Of a stretch of 64,000 bases of DNA, positions 9,436-18,293 are shown in pieces. Under the pieces are notes generated by a model. That model was given only the letters and a program-made list of their open reading frames with translations. It did no database searches and was not told where the DNA came from. Numbering within the stretch: the stretch's first letter is position 1; each line of letters starts with the position of its first letter. Both the position numbers and the translations under genes were made by a program. Where the stretch lies: NCBI RefSeq assembly GCF_022163125.1, contig NZ_CP091881.1:4340001-4404000 (forward strand). The letters run 5' to 3'. Origin of the DNA: Paenibacillus sp. HWE-109 (GTDB lineage: Bacteria; Bacillota; Bacilli; Paenibacillales; NBRC-103111).

Positions 9436-9620
9436 CTTACGAACTCAACAAGCCTTATTTGCTCAAAATGAAGCATTTTGAAATTGTTACGAACTCCAGA
9501 TGCGTTATTGCGAGCAATTCGCCTTCATTTCGCCTTGAATTTGCTGTATAACGCCAATGGAGTTCATTAGACCAATAACAAGGCTATTTTGGCTCGTATA
9601 AGCACATTGCAGTTCGTTAG
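9436..9620. repeat. Four-armed intergenic repeat, family A, copy 2
   Basis: Forward arms start at 9436 (CTTACGAACTCAAC) and 9486 (GTTACGAACTCCAG). Inverted arms end at 9570 (GAGTTCATTAG) and 9620 (AGTTCGTTAG). Spacings are 50 bp on both sides and the total is 185 bp. It fills most of the gap 9242-9694, and no gene is seen in that gap. It aligns well with copy 1 without gaps. Confidence 0.78.
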
Positions 9621-9694
9621 CTCGATCATGTGGACATAGCGCCTCCTTCACCCAAACCATGAGCAATTCGAACGAATAAGCACTTTCAGCTGCC

Positions 9695-9961
9695 CTATTT
9701 CCATCTACTAGCCCCCGGAAAAGGGCAATTTTTCTCCTTGAGCTTCGCTGCAACTCGCACGATGCACCCACAGAACGAGCAAGTTGTGCCGCCGAGCAGC
9801 TTAGGACACGCGCCACACATTCGCAATCGCTCCTGGTAGACGCTTTCTGGCACACAGCTTTCGCCTTGAAACATAGGTGCGCTTAGCATCCTATCGATTT
9901 GTACTTCCGTTATCTTGTATTCTTCGCGGCAACCTTTGCAAGACCGATCGCTTTGATTCAT
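9695..9961 (-). CDS. Small cysteine-rich zinc-ribbon-like protein (resembles DUF6171)
   Basis: The 88-residue protein contains nine cysteines arranged as CKGC (residues 8-11), a lone C, CGAC (49-52), CSFCGC (60-65) and CPFPG near the end. This suggests one or two bound zinc ions. I recall similar short Bacilli proteins grouped as DUF6171; no biochemical role is known to me. The ATG at 9961 lies 5 bp after the GH51 stop codon, so it is translationally linked to the arabinofuranosidase gene. The frame is confirmed by the motif pattern; another 116-codon frame over the same region is a shadow. Confidence 0.75.
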   Translation of the reverse strand: MNQSDRSCKGCREEYKITEVQIDRMLSAPMFQGESCVPESVYQERLRMCGACPKLLGGTTCSFCGCIVRVAAKLKEKNCPFPGASRWK

Positions 9962-9966
9962 TGCAA

Positions 9967-11463
9967 TTAATCCGTGATTAGTTCAAGAACGGTTACCGAC
10001 ATTGGAGACAGGTCTACTTTTAGCAACTGACCATCCCATGCAAACGAGGTAAAAGGCGCAGGCGCTACCCGGTCCGGATTTTCAAAAGTATTGTGACCAT
10101 CTACTGAATCAGCGGTTAACGTGGTCCCGCTCACACGAACATTCCCAATCGTCAAGCCACGAAGATCGAGATCGACTTTGGCGCTGGCCAGGTGATCCAA
10201 ATTACACAAGCTGATATGAATTTTACCAGAAGCATCGATGGAAGCTGAACTTGAAATTTGCGGAATCGCATCATCGATATCGCTCTTTAATTCTTTAGTT
10301 GTCAAATGGATATCGAGCAGTTGTGCATCCTGATGAACTTTGTACATGTTGAAAACATGATAAGTCGGCGTCAGCAGCATCTTCTCTCCTTCCGTCAAAA
10401 TCACAGCCTGCAGCACATTGACTAACTGAGCAAGGTTCGCCATCTGCACCCGATCGCAATGCTGGTTGAACAAATGAAGGGTAATACCCGCTACGAGCGC
10501 ATCACGAATCGTATTTTGTTGATAGAGAAAGCCTGGATTTGTTCCTGGCTCTACATCAAACCAAGTCCCCCATTCATCGACGAGCAGACCGATCCGTTTC
10601 TCGGGATCATATTGATCCATAATGGCGGAATGCTTCACGAGCAGCTCTTCCATATAGAGCGCTTTCTTCATCGTACGGGCCCATAATTGTTCCGGGAAGC
10701 CGGTTGCCGCCCCTTTTTCTTGCCAAGAGTCCCCTGTAATTGTGTAATAATGCAGCGTCGTTGAATCCATAAAGCGATGGGCTTGCTTCATTAAAGTTTC
10801 CATCCAATGATAATCATCACTGTTAGGTCCGCAAGCAATTTTGTGTATGCGGTTATCGCCATAATTACGCACATACGTCTGAAATTGGCGATATAGGTCC
10901 GCATAGTATTCAGGACGCATATTGCCACCGCAGCCCCAGTTCTCATTCCCTACACCAAAATATTTAACTTTCCACGGCTCCGCTCTCCCGTTCAATTCAC
11001 GAAGTTCGGCCATCGGGGAAACGCCTTCGAATGTCATATACTCCACCCACTCGGACATTTCCTGAACCGTCCCGCTCCCCACATTTCCATTGATGTAAGG
11101 TTCACACTCCAGCATCTCACACAGCATCAAGAATTCATGAGTTCCAAAATGATTATTCTCTACCACACCACCCCAATGTGTGTTAATCATCCGCTTTCGC
11201 TGCTCGCGAGGACCAATGCCGTCTTTCCAGTGATATTCATCGGCAAAGCAGCCACCCGGCCAGCGGAGAACAGGTATTTTCATCTGTTTTAATGCCGCGA
11301 CGACATCATTGCGAATGCCTTTCGTGTTAGGAATGGAGGAATCTTCCCCAACCCATAAACCTTCATATATACAGCGTCCGAGATGTTCGGAAAAATGCCC
11401 GTAAATGTTGCGATTAATAGTACCTTTTACCCTGTCAGCATTAATTGTAAGGCGGTTTGTCAT
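9967..11463 (-). CDS. abfA: GH51 intracellular alpha-L-arabinofuranosidase
   Basis: The 498-residue protein is a full-length GH51 enzyme. It begins with IYGHFSEHLGRCIYEGLWVG and has VLRWPGGCFADEYHWKDGIG near 87. The acid/base glutamate sits in GVGNENWGCGGN (about 170-180) and the nucleophile glutamate in LLVDEWGTWFDV (about 290-300). The enzyme releases terminal arabinofuranose from arabinan or arabinoxylan oligosaccharides with retention of configuration. It has no signal peptide, as is typical for AbfA/AbfB-type enzymes. The ATG follows AAAGGAGTGG. It lies downstream of the GH38 gene (112-bp gap) and immediately upstream of the small cysteine-rich gene. Confidence 0.95.
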   Translation of the reverse strand: MTNRLTINADRVKGTINRNIYGHFSEHLGRCIYEGLWVGEDSSIPNTKGIRNDVVAALKQMKIPVLRWPGGCFADEYHWKDGIGPREQRKRMINTHWGGVVENNHFGTHEFLMLCEMLECEPYINGNVGSGTVQEMSEWVEYMTFEGVSPMAELRELNGRAEPWKVKYFGVGNENWGCGGNMRPEYYADLYRQFQTYVRNYGDNRIHKIACGPNSDDYHWMETLMKQAHRFMDSTTLHYYTITGDSWQEKGAATGFPEQLWARTMKKALYMEELLVKHSAIMDQYDPEKRIGLLVDEWGTWFDVEPGTNPGFLYQQNTIRDALVAGITLHLFNQHCDRVQMANLAQLVNVLQAVILTEGEKMLLTPTYHVFNMYKVHQDAQLLDIHLTTKELKSDIDDAIPQISSSASIDASGKIHISLCNLDHLASAKVDLDLRGLTIGNVRVSGTTLTADSVDGHNTFENPDRVAPAPFTSFAWDGQLLKVDLSPMSVTVLELITD

Positions 11464-11575
11464 AGGCTAGCCACTCCTTTAATTAATAAAAATATGAATC
11501 AATAAATTAATTCATTAATCATTACTTTCATAATAAAAGCATCTACCACATTTTGCAACCGTTTTATTTGCGAAA

Positions 11576-14500
11576 TTAACAATTATCGATGTGTCGAATA
11601 AGCCAGGTCTTAATCTCATACGGCATAATCTCACAACTAATCGTCCCTGTCATGACGTCGCCGATCGGCTGTTCTCTTAAATCGGTTTCCTGCCAAGATG
11701 ATACAAGGAATCCGGTTTCCACCGAAAGAGTGCCTCGCGCTCCGGCAAATTCGTGAACACGAACAATCAAACCGTGCCCATCCTCTGCCCATTTTACCGC
11801 GTCAACCATAACATTCGGCAGCGACAAGCGCAGCAGAGAATAGCTTTCTTGGGAAGATCTGCCGGCCATGCTCGTAAGCGGATTATTCAATGCCCAAGCC
11901 TCCTGAACAGTTCCACCGGCATACCAGTCACCCTGATGTGGAAGCAACGAATACGTAAATACATGCTCCCCTTGGTCTGCTATAGGGTCTGGAACCATCG
12001 CCGATTTAATGAGTGTGAGCCGCATGACATGGTCCTTGATATCATAGCCGTATTTGCAATCATTCAGCAGGCTGACGCCATAATCCCGCTCTGACAAATC
12101 GGCCCACTGATGTCCGACTGTTTCGAAACGCGCATAGTCCCAGCTCGTATTCCAGTGCGTTGGCCGCTTCACATTGCCGAATTGAATATCATAAGTCGCT
12201 TCCGTCGAGCGGACAGCAACGGGAAAAGCCACTTTCAATAATTGCCGCTGTTCATGCCAGTCAATGCGCGTCTCAAAATCAATGCGCCGCGAATGCGAAT
12301 AGAGCCTCATCTGCTGCTCAATCGTCGAATCGCCGTATCCCCAGATGAACGCAATGGTAGCTCGCAACGGGCCTGATTCAATGACCTTGATACTGCGGCA
12401 GTCTTCTACAACCCTTTTCTTTTCTGTATAGAAAATGTCAATGTCCCACGCCTCATGCCGCCCTTTTGGCTTATCTTCGAACACTTGCAATTCGTTGCCC
12501 CGCTCGCCGCTCGCCAGTACTTCCCGCTGAGCCTGCTTGTCATACAAGCGAGTCAAACTACCGTTGTCATCCCAATTCAGCACATAAAAAGGAGTCTCCA
12601 AACCGTTCATTATCGGTTGAAAAACCTCATCTTGGGATGTACCACTCCAAGCTTCAGCGGCAGTCAGCGTCAAACTTCCCAGCGCCGGCAGTTCCGGTGT
12701 CAACACAAGCCAGCCATTCTCAGTTCGCTGCGCATCGCACCGACCAGTCGACGTGGCCCAGGCGGCTTTATCACTCGCCGCACTTATTTCCACAAGATCA
12801 GTTCGTGTCCAAGACGAACTGTTCAGCACAGTGATACATGTATCATCGCCATTGTTTGCCCATGATAACGCACGAACATCTCGCGCAATTTGTTCAGCCT
12901 CGTGATATTCCGCCCAGCTGTCTTCGTAGACTTGGCGAATGGATGAGCCTGGGATTATATCGTGGAACTGATTGCGTAAAATGATTTTCCAACCAGCTTG
13001 CAGCCTCTCAATGGGCTGCTGCTCTGCGATTGGAGAACCGGCTTGCAAGGCTGTCATCGCCTGAAGCCACTCCGTTTCCCGATACAACAGCTCCAGTTTG
13101 CGATTCATCCGTTTGTTGTAAGCTTGACTTGTATAGGTGCCGCGGTGCAGCTCTAGATACAATTCGCCATCCCACGTATGCACATAAGCATCGGACGCTT
13201 CTACGGTTTTCTCTAACTCAGCGAAAAAGGCATCTGCACGCCCTGTTGTCACCTGCGGCAGACCTGGCAGCTCATCTAACCGCCGCCTCATCTCAAGCAT
13301 CTCACGATTCACACCACCGCCACCGTCACCGTAGCCATAAGCCAGCAGCAAGTTGCGATTCAAGTTCTTATCGCGATAGCCTTCCCAGATTCCATTCACT
13401 GAGTAAGGGGTAATTGCCCCATTATACGTATAGTAAAAGGCACCTTCACCGCCTCCTGGATCAGGCGTCGTGATGAAGTGCGTCAGCACCTCAGAACCGT
13501 CGATGCCCCGCCAACGAAATGTGTCGTGCGGCATTCGGTTGTACTGATTCCAACTAATTTTCGTCGTCATAAACATCGTGATGCCGCTTTTCTTTAAGAT
13601 TTGCGGTAGCGCCCAGCTGTAGCCAAATACATCCGGCAGCCACAAATACGTGCACTCGACGCCGAATTCCTCTTTTAAAAAGCGTGTTCCATACAAAATT
13701 TGACGTACCAGAGACTCCCCCGAGGATAAATTGCAATCCGCCTCCAGCCACATCGCACCGCCGGCTTCCCAGCGTCCTTCCGCGATTCTTTCCTTGATTT
13801 GTGCATAAATATCCGGATAATCCTCTTTGATATAGGCATATAGCTGAGGCTGGGTTTGCAGGAAAACATAGTCGGGAAACTGCTCCATCAGTCTCAATAC
13901 CGTGGAGAAAGAGCGGGCTGCTTTTTCTCTCGTATGCGCAAGCCTCCACAACCAAGCTACGTCAATGTGCGTATGACCGATACATTGAATAACAACAGGA
14001 CTTGTTTTCTGCTGCCTTTCTAACCCTTCTCGCATAATCGCTCTGGCTGCGCTGATAGACGAATAAAACGTTGATGATCCAGGCCGTGACCAGTCTAATT
14101 GAAGAAAAGCTCTATCCACAATAGATAGTAAACTATGCTTTTCAGGCTGATGTTCAGGCAGCAAACGAACCGTGTCAATGACCGCCTTCGCAGTAAAATA
14201 CAAATCATCGGTTTCCTCATCCAGCCAGCATAGCTGCGCTGTGTGCAACCTATGCTCCAAAGGATCCGGCTTTGGATGATAACCTCCTAGGCCAGACCAT
14301 AGCCGAAACGATAGATTCAGCTCTTCTCCAGCCAACGCCTCGGGCAGAAAAACCTCCTGATGATTGCTGTCCACCCCTTGAAAGGGCTGACCATTCACAA
14401 AAAGCAGCGATTCAAAACCGCTGTTATGTCCGCCCCCCGTTGTGCCAAAATCAAAAAGACCGAGCACTTTTTTACCAGACCATTGGGCTGGAATCTGCAC

Positions 14501-14710
14501 AGATGCCGCTAACCAGGCGTATTGGTCATAGCCTCGCCAAGTATCGCCAAGCCGAATCGTCCCCCACTCCCCATGCTCAGAAGGGTACTCTCCAATATGT
14601 CCATTTGCATCCAAAGCGAATCGGAATTCATTCAGTTGAACCGCATCACGATAGCGGTAAGGTTGAAGCTCCTCCACGCGTTTGGCAATCTTCTCATAAG
14701 TCCATAGCAT
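11576..14710 (-). CDS. GH38 family alpha-mannosidase
   Basis: This 1044-residue protein has the GH38 zinc site signature HTHIDVAWLWRLAHTREKAA near residue 245, EADCNLSSGESLVRQ near 324, the nucleophile aspartate in YLWLPDVFGYSWALPQIL near 357, and RNQFHDIIPGSSI near 578. These are followed by the family's beta-sandwich domains. Length matches bacterial cytosolic GH38 enzymes. It hydrolyses alpha-mannosidic bonds with retention. The ATG follows GGAGGAAAAGAG. An operator shared with the upstream LacI gene lies at 14736-14753, so the local LacI protein probably represses it. It may complement the GH76/GH125 mannan locus 35 kb away (inference). Confidence 0.95.
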   Translation of the reverse strand: MLWTYEKIAKRVEELQPYRYRDAVQLNEFRFALDANGHIGEYPSEHGEWGTIRLGDTWRGYDQYAWLAASVQIPAQWSGKKVLGLFDFGTTGGGHNSGFESLLFVNGQPFQGVDSNHQEVFLPEALAGEELNLSFRLWSGLGGYHPKPDPLEHRLHTAQLCWLDEETDDLYFTAKAVIDTVRLLPEHQPEKHSLLSIVDRAFLQLDWSRPGSSTFYSSISAARAIMREGLERQQKTSPVVIQCIGHTHIDVAWLWRLAHTREKAARSFSTVLRLMEQFPDYVFLQTQPQLYAYIKEDYPDIYAQIKERIAEGRWEAGGAMWLEADCNLSSGESLVRQILYGTRFLKEEFGVECTYLWLPDVFGYSWALPQILKKSGITMFMTTKISWNQYNRMPHDTFRWRGIDGSEVLTHFITTPDPGGGEGAFYYTYNGAITPYSVNGIWEGYRDKNLNRNLLLAYGYGDGGGGVNREMLEMRRRLDELPGLPQVTTGRADAFFAELEKTVEASDAYVHTWDGELYLELHRGTYTSQAYNKRMNRKLELLYRETEWLQAMTALQAGSPIAEQQPIERLQAGWKIILRNQFHDIIPGSSIRQVYEDSWAEYHEAEQIARDVRALSWANNGDDTCITVLNSSSWTRTDLVEISAASDKAAWATSTGRCDAQRTENGWLVLTPELPALGSLTLTAAEAWSGTSQDEVFQPIMNGLETPFYVLNWDDNGSLTRLYDKQAQREVLASGERGNELQVFEDKPKGRHEAWDIDIFYTEKKRVVEDCRSIKVIESGPLRATIAFIWGYGDSTIEQQMRLYSHSRRIDFETRIDWHEQRQLLKVAFPVAVRSTEATYDIQFGNVKRPTHWNTSWDYARFETVGHQWADLSERDYGVSLLNDCKYGYDIKDHVMRLTLIKSAMVPDPIADQGEHVFTYSLLPHQGDWYAGGTVQEAWALNNPLTSMAGRSSQESYSLLRLSLPNVMVDAVKWAEDGHGLIVRVHEFAGARGTLSVETGFLVSSWQETDLREQPIGDVMTGTISCEIMPYEIKTWLIRHIDNC

Positions 14711-14735
14711 CTCTTTTCCTCCAAATCATTTTTTG

Positions 14736-14753
14736 ATATAACGTGTTATCATG
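14736..14753. promoter_or_regulatory. LacI-type operator candidate before the GH38 gene
   Basis: The palindromic stretch ATAACGTGTTAT (14738-14749) belongs to a 12-base segment ACGTGTTATCAT that recurs exactly at 15843-15854 upstream of the LacI gene. It lies 26 bp before the GH38 start. Confidence 0.65.
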
Positions 14754-14787
14754 CAAGGGGAGGCCTTAACCTCATTGTTACTATCTC

Positions 14788-15810
14788 CTAGTATTCGCGA
14801 ATTTCCAGGCGGCAAGGCACACGAATTGTCGAGGTATCTGCAAGAGAAACATCAGCAGTCACGTATTGCAGCAACCGTTGTGCAGCAAGCTCTCCCATAT
14901 GTTGGTACGGAACTTCTACTGCGCTGAGCGGTGGTATCATGTATGCGTTGACTTGTTCCGTATTATCCGCAGCCATTACATAAACGTCTTTGCCAATCCG
15001 CAAATGCAACTCATGACAGGCTTCATAGATACGTCTGGCACCGTAAGACCAATTGCACACCACAGCGGCTGGCAGTTCCATTTCACGTAAAATGGACACC
15101 CATTCACTCCGATTAGGTTCCCTATCATTTCTCATCCTATTGATCGTAGTCGGATTCAGTCCATGTTCTATCATCCATTCTTCGTAGCCTAATCGGCGCT
15201 GACGATCCCCCCAATTCAGCGAATATGCGGGGCCGCTATATACTTCCATGTAGATTGGAGATGAGGATGTTTTTTGCCAAATATGGTCTAAAGCAATTTT
15301 CATGCTTGCTTTGTAATCCATGAGTACCGAACAAACAGCTTCATTCTCGGCATAACCGTCAACGCTGATATACGGAACTTTGTTCTCTTGGATCGCCTGA
15401 GCCCAAGCTTCATCCGCGTACTGCGTCGCATCCTTAGACACGATCCCGTCGATACGGCGTTCTCGAAACATTTCGAGCAGTTCATAGCGAGCCGCCTCAT
15501 CTTGATCCGTTCCATACAGCAAGACATGATAGCCAGCTTGTGTGCAACGCTTTTGAAAGCCTTGGAGCATCTGCAGGAATAGTGGATTATCCATGTTGCC
15601 GAAAGCTGCAAAACATTGACTCCGTCCGAGCCGCATCCCCCTCGCTTGGACATCGACGCGGTAGCCCAACTCCTCAATCGCCTGCAAGACAGCAGCTCGC
15701 GTTTCTTCACTCACGCGAATGCCTGCCGTTTGGTTCAAAACGGCGGAAACCACGCCTCGCGAGACGCCGGCTTTCCGAGCGACATCAAAGCTTGTAACTC
15801 GTTTTTGCAT
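14788..15810 (-). CDS. LacI-family transcriptional regulator
   Basis: The 340-residue protein has an N-terminal LacI helix-turn-helix (FDVARKAGVSRGVVSAVLNQ, residues 9-28) with hinge region, followed by a periplasmic-binding-protein-like sensor domain from about residue 65. It is a standard length. Two copies of a palindromic motif lie upstream of this gene and of GH38, pointing to autoregulation and control of the alpha-mannosidase. The inducer is unknown; a mannose-containing sugar is a guess from context. The ATG at 15810 is preceded by AAGAGGAGTG. Confidence 0.93.
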   Translation of the reverse strand: MQKRVTSFDVARKAGVSRGVVSAVLNQTAGIRVSEETRAAVLQAIEELGYRVDVQARGMRLGRSQCFAAFGNMDNPLFLQMLQGFQKRCTQAGYHVLLYGTDQDEAARYELLEMFRERRIDGIVSKDATQYADEAWAQAIQENKVPYISVDGYAENEAVCSVLMDYKASMKIALDHIWQKTSSSPIYMEVYSGPAYSLNWGDRQRRLGYEEWMIEHGLNPTTINRMRNDREPNRSEWVSILREMELPAAVVCNWSYGARRIYEACHELHLRIGKDVYVMAADNTEQVNAYMIPPLSAVEVPYQHMGELAAQRLLQYVTADVSLADTSTIRVPCRLEIREY

Positions 15811-15836
15811 GTTGTATTCACTCCTCTTAGAAACAT

Positions 15837-15854
15837 ATTAACACGTGTTATCAT
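15837..15854. promoter_or_regulatory. LacI-type operator candidate before the lacI-family gene
   Basis: The palindrome TTAACACGTGTTAT (15839-15852) shares the exact 12-mer ACGTGTTATCAT with the site before GH38. It is 27 bp upstream of the regulator start, so autorepression is likely. Confidence 0.65.
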
Positions 15855-15919
15855 TCAATGGGAAGGAGGAAGACCACAGGAACGTGCTGATCTGCTGCCA
15901 TAGTGCCACATTCGAAACC

Positions 15920-15958
15920 CGAAAAAACACCACCTGTGCTTAACGCACAAGCAGTGTT
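15920..15958 (-). terminator. Terminator downstream of the MFS gene
   Basis: The imperfect inverted arms CACCACCTGTGC and GCACAAGCAGTG enclose TTAAC. On the minus strand they are followed by a run of six T. It lies about 320 bp past the MFS stop, with a family A repeat in between. Confidence 0.6.
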
Positions 15959-16015
15959 ACTCAGGTTGCTTAGCCATCATTCACTACCTAGTCGCCTCAA
16001 AATCAATCTGACATT

Positions 16016-16200
16016 CTAACGAACTCTATGATGCTTATAGACGCGAAAACGGCCTCTTTGAAAATCTAACGAACTGAATTGTCTTTATGAAGCAGAATAT
16101 TGGTGGAATCGGGATCTTTTACGTGAAATAACGCTTCTGGAATTCATTATTCTCCAAATTCAATGATTTTAGCTCCAATAAGGGTTATTGAATTCGTTAG
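16016..16200. repeat. Four-armed intergenic repeat, family A, copy 3
   Basis: Forward arms start at 16016 (CTAACGAACTCTATG) and 16066 (CTAACGAACTGAATT). Inverted arms end at 16150 (GGAATTCATTAT) and 16200 (GAATTCGTTAG). Spacings are 50 bp and 50 bp, total 185 bp, despite clear divergence in the bases between arms. It lies between the MFS stop and the downstream terminator. Confidence 0.76.
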
Positions 16201-16281
16201 CCAACTTCGCTCAACCAACTTCGCTCAAGGTTCACCGACAGAACTCACCAGGTCAATCGACTAGTTATGCGTACTCTTAAC

Positions 16282-17553
16282 TCAGGCAGCAGCCGTTGCC
16301 GATTTTCTGGCAATCCGGATCGCCATCAATGCGGCAATCAGGCATATGAGCCCTGCGCTAAGGAATGGCAGTGTATAACTGCCCAGCCATTCACGAACAA
16401 CACCGCCGCTATAGGCTGCGACAGAAGCACCCACCTGATGAGCCACGACGACCCATCCAAAAATCATCCCAGCCTTTTCTCTGCCGAACTCTTTCGAGGC
16501 TAGCTTGACCGTAGGAGGAACCGTTGCGATCCAATCCAACCCATAGAAGACGGAGAAAATAATCAAAGATGTCGGGCCTGACTCTAAGGCAAAAGGCAAA
16601 AACAACAGCGAAAGTCCGCGCAAGCTGTAATACCAGAATAGCAGCCAGCGATTGTCGAACCGATCTGACAACCATCCGGAAAGCGTAGTGCCGATCAAAT
16701 CAAACAAACCCATCATAGCCAGTAATCCGGCTGCCATAATTTCAGGAATACCATAATCGCCGCAAGCCGGAATCAAATGTGTTCCGATTAAGCCGTTGGT
16801 CGAAAATCCGCAAAAGAAAAACGTCCCCGCGAGCAGCAAAAATGTTTTATTTTTCAATGCGGAAAATAAGGTCTGAATCGGTGTTATGAAAATATTGCCT
16901 TTGAACACATCTGGCTTGGCAACCTCATCTGAGCCGTAAGCGGCGATTCCCAGATCATAAGGGTGATTCCGCATCCATATGGCGACCACAACAACAAGAA
17001 CAAGAATAGCAGCTACTGAGGTATAAATCGCATAACGCCATCCGATATCCACGATAATTTTGGCCAGCAGCGGCAAGAATAAAAGCTGTCCTGTAGCAGC
17101 GCTGGCTGTCAGCATCCCAACTACCAAGCCTTTGCGTTTTACAAACCACAGATTCGATACAGTAACGCCTAGCACATTGGCCATCATCCCCGTTCCAAGC
17201 CCTGCAACCACACCCCACAGAATTTGAAATTGCCATAAGTGCGTCATGAGCGGCGTAATGGAAAGACTGATTGCGAGAACGATCAGGGAAACCAACATGA
17301 TTCTTCGAATTCCGAATTTCGCTAATAAAGCCGCAGAAAAAGGACCAACTAGGCCATACAGGAAGATCCCGACAGAAATAACACCCGAGATACCGCCACG
17401 CGACCAGCCAAACTCTTTTTCGAAAGGAAGCATTAAAATACTTGGCATCGCCCTGATGCCCGCGGCAACTAACAAAGTTACAAAAGTGATCAATACGACC
17501 ACCCAGCCATAAAATAATTTGGTCGACCTGGTCCCCGTCTGCATTTGATTCAT
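16282..17553 (-). CDS. Major facilitator superfamily transporter
   Basis: The protein of 423 residues has about 12 predicted membrane segments and starts with a cytosolic tail before YGWVVVLITFVTLLVAAG. Overall pattern (EFGWSRGGISGVISVG near residue 45, then GLVGPFSAALLAKFGIRR) resembles the OFA/monocarboxylate-type MFS group. The substrate is not evident. The ATG at 17553 is preferred over an ATG at 17625 because AAAGGGGA precedes it by six bases, and the longer form would overlap the MarR gene. A copy of the MarR operator candidate lies directly upstream, so it is probably a MarR-controlled exporter or importer of a toxic or nitro compound (inference). Confidence 0.88.
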   Translation of the reverse strand: MNQMQTGTRSTKLFYGWVVVLITFVTLLVAAGIRAMPSILMLPFEKEFGWSRGGISGVISVGIFLYGLVGPFSAALLAKFGIRRIMLVSLIVLAISLSITPLMTHLWQFQILWGVVAGLGTGMMANVLGVTVSNLWFVKRKGLVVGMLTASAATGQLLFLPLLAKIIVDIGWRYAIYTSVAAILVLVVVVAIWMRNHPYDLGIAAYGSDEVAKPDVFKGNIFITPIQTLFSALKNKTFLLLAGTFFFCGFSTNGLIGTHLIPACGDYGIPEIMAAGLLAMMGLFDLIGTTLSGWLSDRFDNRWLLFWYYSLRGLSLLFLPFALESGPTSLIIFSVFYGLDWIATVPPTVKLASKEFGREKAGMIFGWVVVAHQVGASVAAYSGGVVREWLGSYTLPFLSAGLICLIAALMAIRIARKSATAAA

Positions 17554-17572
17554 TTGAAAAATCCCCTTTATT

Positions 17573-17592
17573 TTAGTTGTACATACAAAATA
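17573..17592. promoter_or_regulatory. MarR operator candidate before the MFS gene
   Basis: The 20-mer TTAGTTGTACATACAAAATA is the exact reverse complement of 18090-18109 upstream of the MarR gene. Its core TTGTACATACAA is a palindrome with a 2-base centre. It lies between the MarR stop and the MFS ribosome binding site. Confidence 0.78.
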
Positions 17593-17605
17593 TAAATCAA
17601 AAAAA

Positions 17606-18028
17606 TTAGTTCTCCAACTGGTCACTGGTTATTTCCAAGTTTTGCGACAATAACACCGCTGTTTCCTCACCGAGGATCTCGCAATACCGTTGATGCAGGC
17701 GTTTCGAAGCTTTGCGAATTTCGCTTTCAAGCTCCGTCCCTTTGGGAGTTGGGTATACGAGTACTGTTTTACCTTGTACTTTACGTTCTACTAACTGTTT
17801 GCCTTCCAACTTATCAATAAAACGCGTTAACGTAGATGCTGCAATAGATAATTTCTCCGCTAATTCCTTTTGGGAGATTCCGGGCGTGTTGTTCACAAGT
17901 CGAATCAAATAGCCGTACATCGGCGTTAAGCCCGTTGGCGCGAACTCCTCTTCGGCCATCTTGGTAATCAATCTGCTTAATCGATTCGTTGTAAAAAAAA
18001 GACAAGTGTGCAAGAAATCTTCATCCAT
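17606..18028 (-). CDS. MarR-family transcriptional regulator
   Basis: The 140-residue protein carries a MarR winged helix (TPGISQKELAEKLSIAASTLTRFIDKLEGKQLVERK, split over residues 50-85) flanked by dimerization helices. MarR proteins release DNA when they bind phenolic or other hydrophobic ligands or are oxidized. It is followed after 52 bp by the MFS gene and stands divergently from the nitroreductase gene. Perfect inverted 20-bp copies of one motif flank it, a strong sign of autoregulation and control of the MFS gene. The start ATG at 18028 follows TAGGAGTAG. Confidence 0.92.
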   Translation of the reverse strand: MDEDFLHTCLFFTTNRLSRLITKMAEEEFAPTGLTPMYGYLIRLVNNTPGISQKELAEKLSIAASTLTRFIDKLEGKQLVERKVQGKTVLVYPTPKGTELESEIRKASKRLHQRYCEILGEETAVLLSQNLEITSDQLEN

Positions 18029-18089
18029 GGCGACTACTCCTATCTAAAATTAATATGTGCAAGGGACATGATTATTATTTACATGCCTC

Positions 18090-18109
18090 TATTTTGTATG
18101 TACAACTAA
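18090..18109. promoter_or_regulatory. MarR operator candidate before the marR-family gene
   Basis: TATTTTGTATGTACAACTAA is the exact inverted copy of 17573-17592. It lies 62 bp upstream of the MarR start and 105 bp before the divergent nitroreductase promoter. Confidence 0.78.
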
Positions 18110-18213
18110 TATATGTTGAACAGTTCATTTTGTCAATACAGAATTTCGCGTAAAACCAAACAATCTTGCTCCTATCATTCGCCAAGAATCATCACAATTC
18201 TACAAATGAATCA

Positions 18214-18242
18214 TTGACTTTGCGTGAAATAAAGCTTATGAT
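18214..18242 (+). promoter_or_regulatory. Sigma-A promoter of the nitroreductase gene
   Basis: TTGACT (18214-18219), a 17-base spacer and TATGAT (18237-18242) form a near-consensus vegetative promoter, 52 bp upstream of the nitroreductase ATG. Confidence 0.75.
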
Positions 18243-18293
18243 TTTCCCATTATAAAATAATCTTAATTTAAAGATAAATAGGAGTGTGATCTT

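Noticed and set aside
14272..14736. 154-codon plus-strand frame
   Set aside because: Lies wholly opposite the GH38 gene, whose reading is unambiguous; composition is that of a shadow frame.
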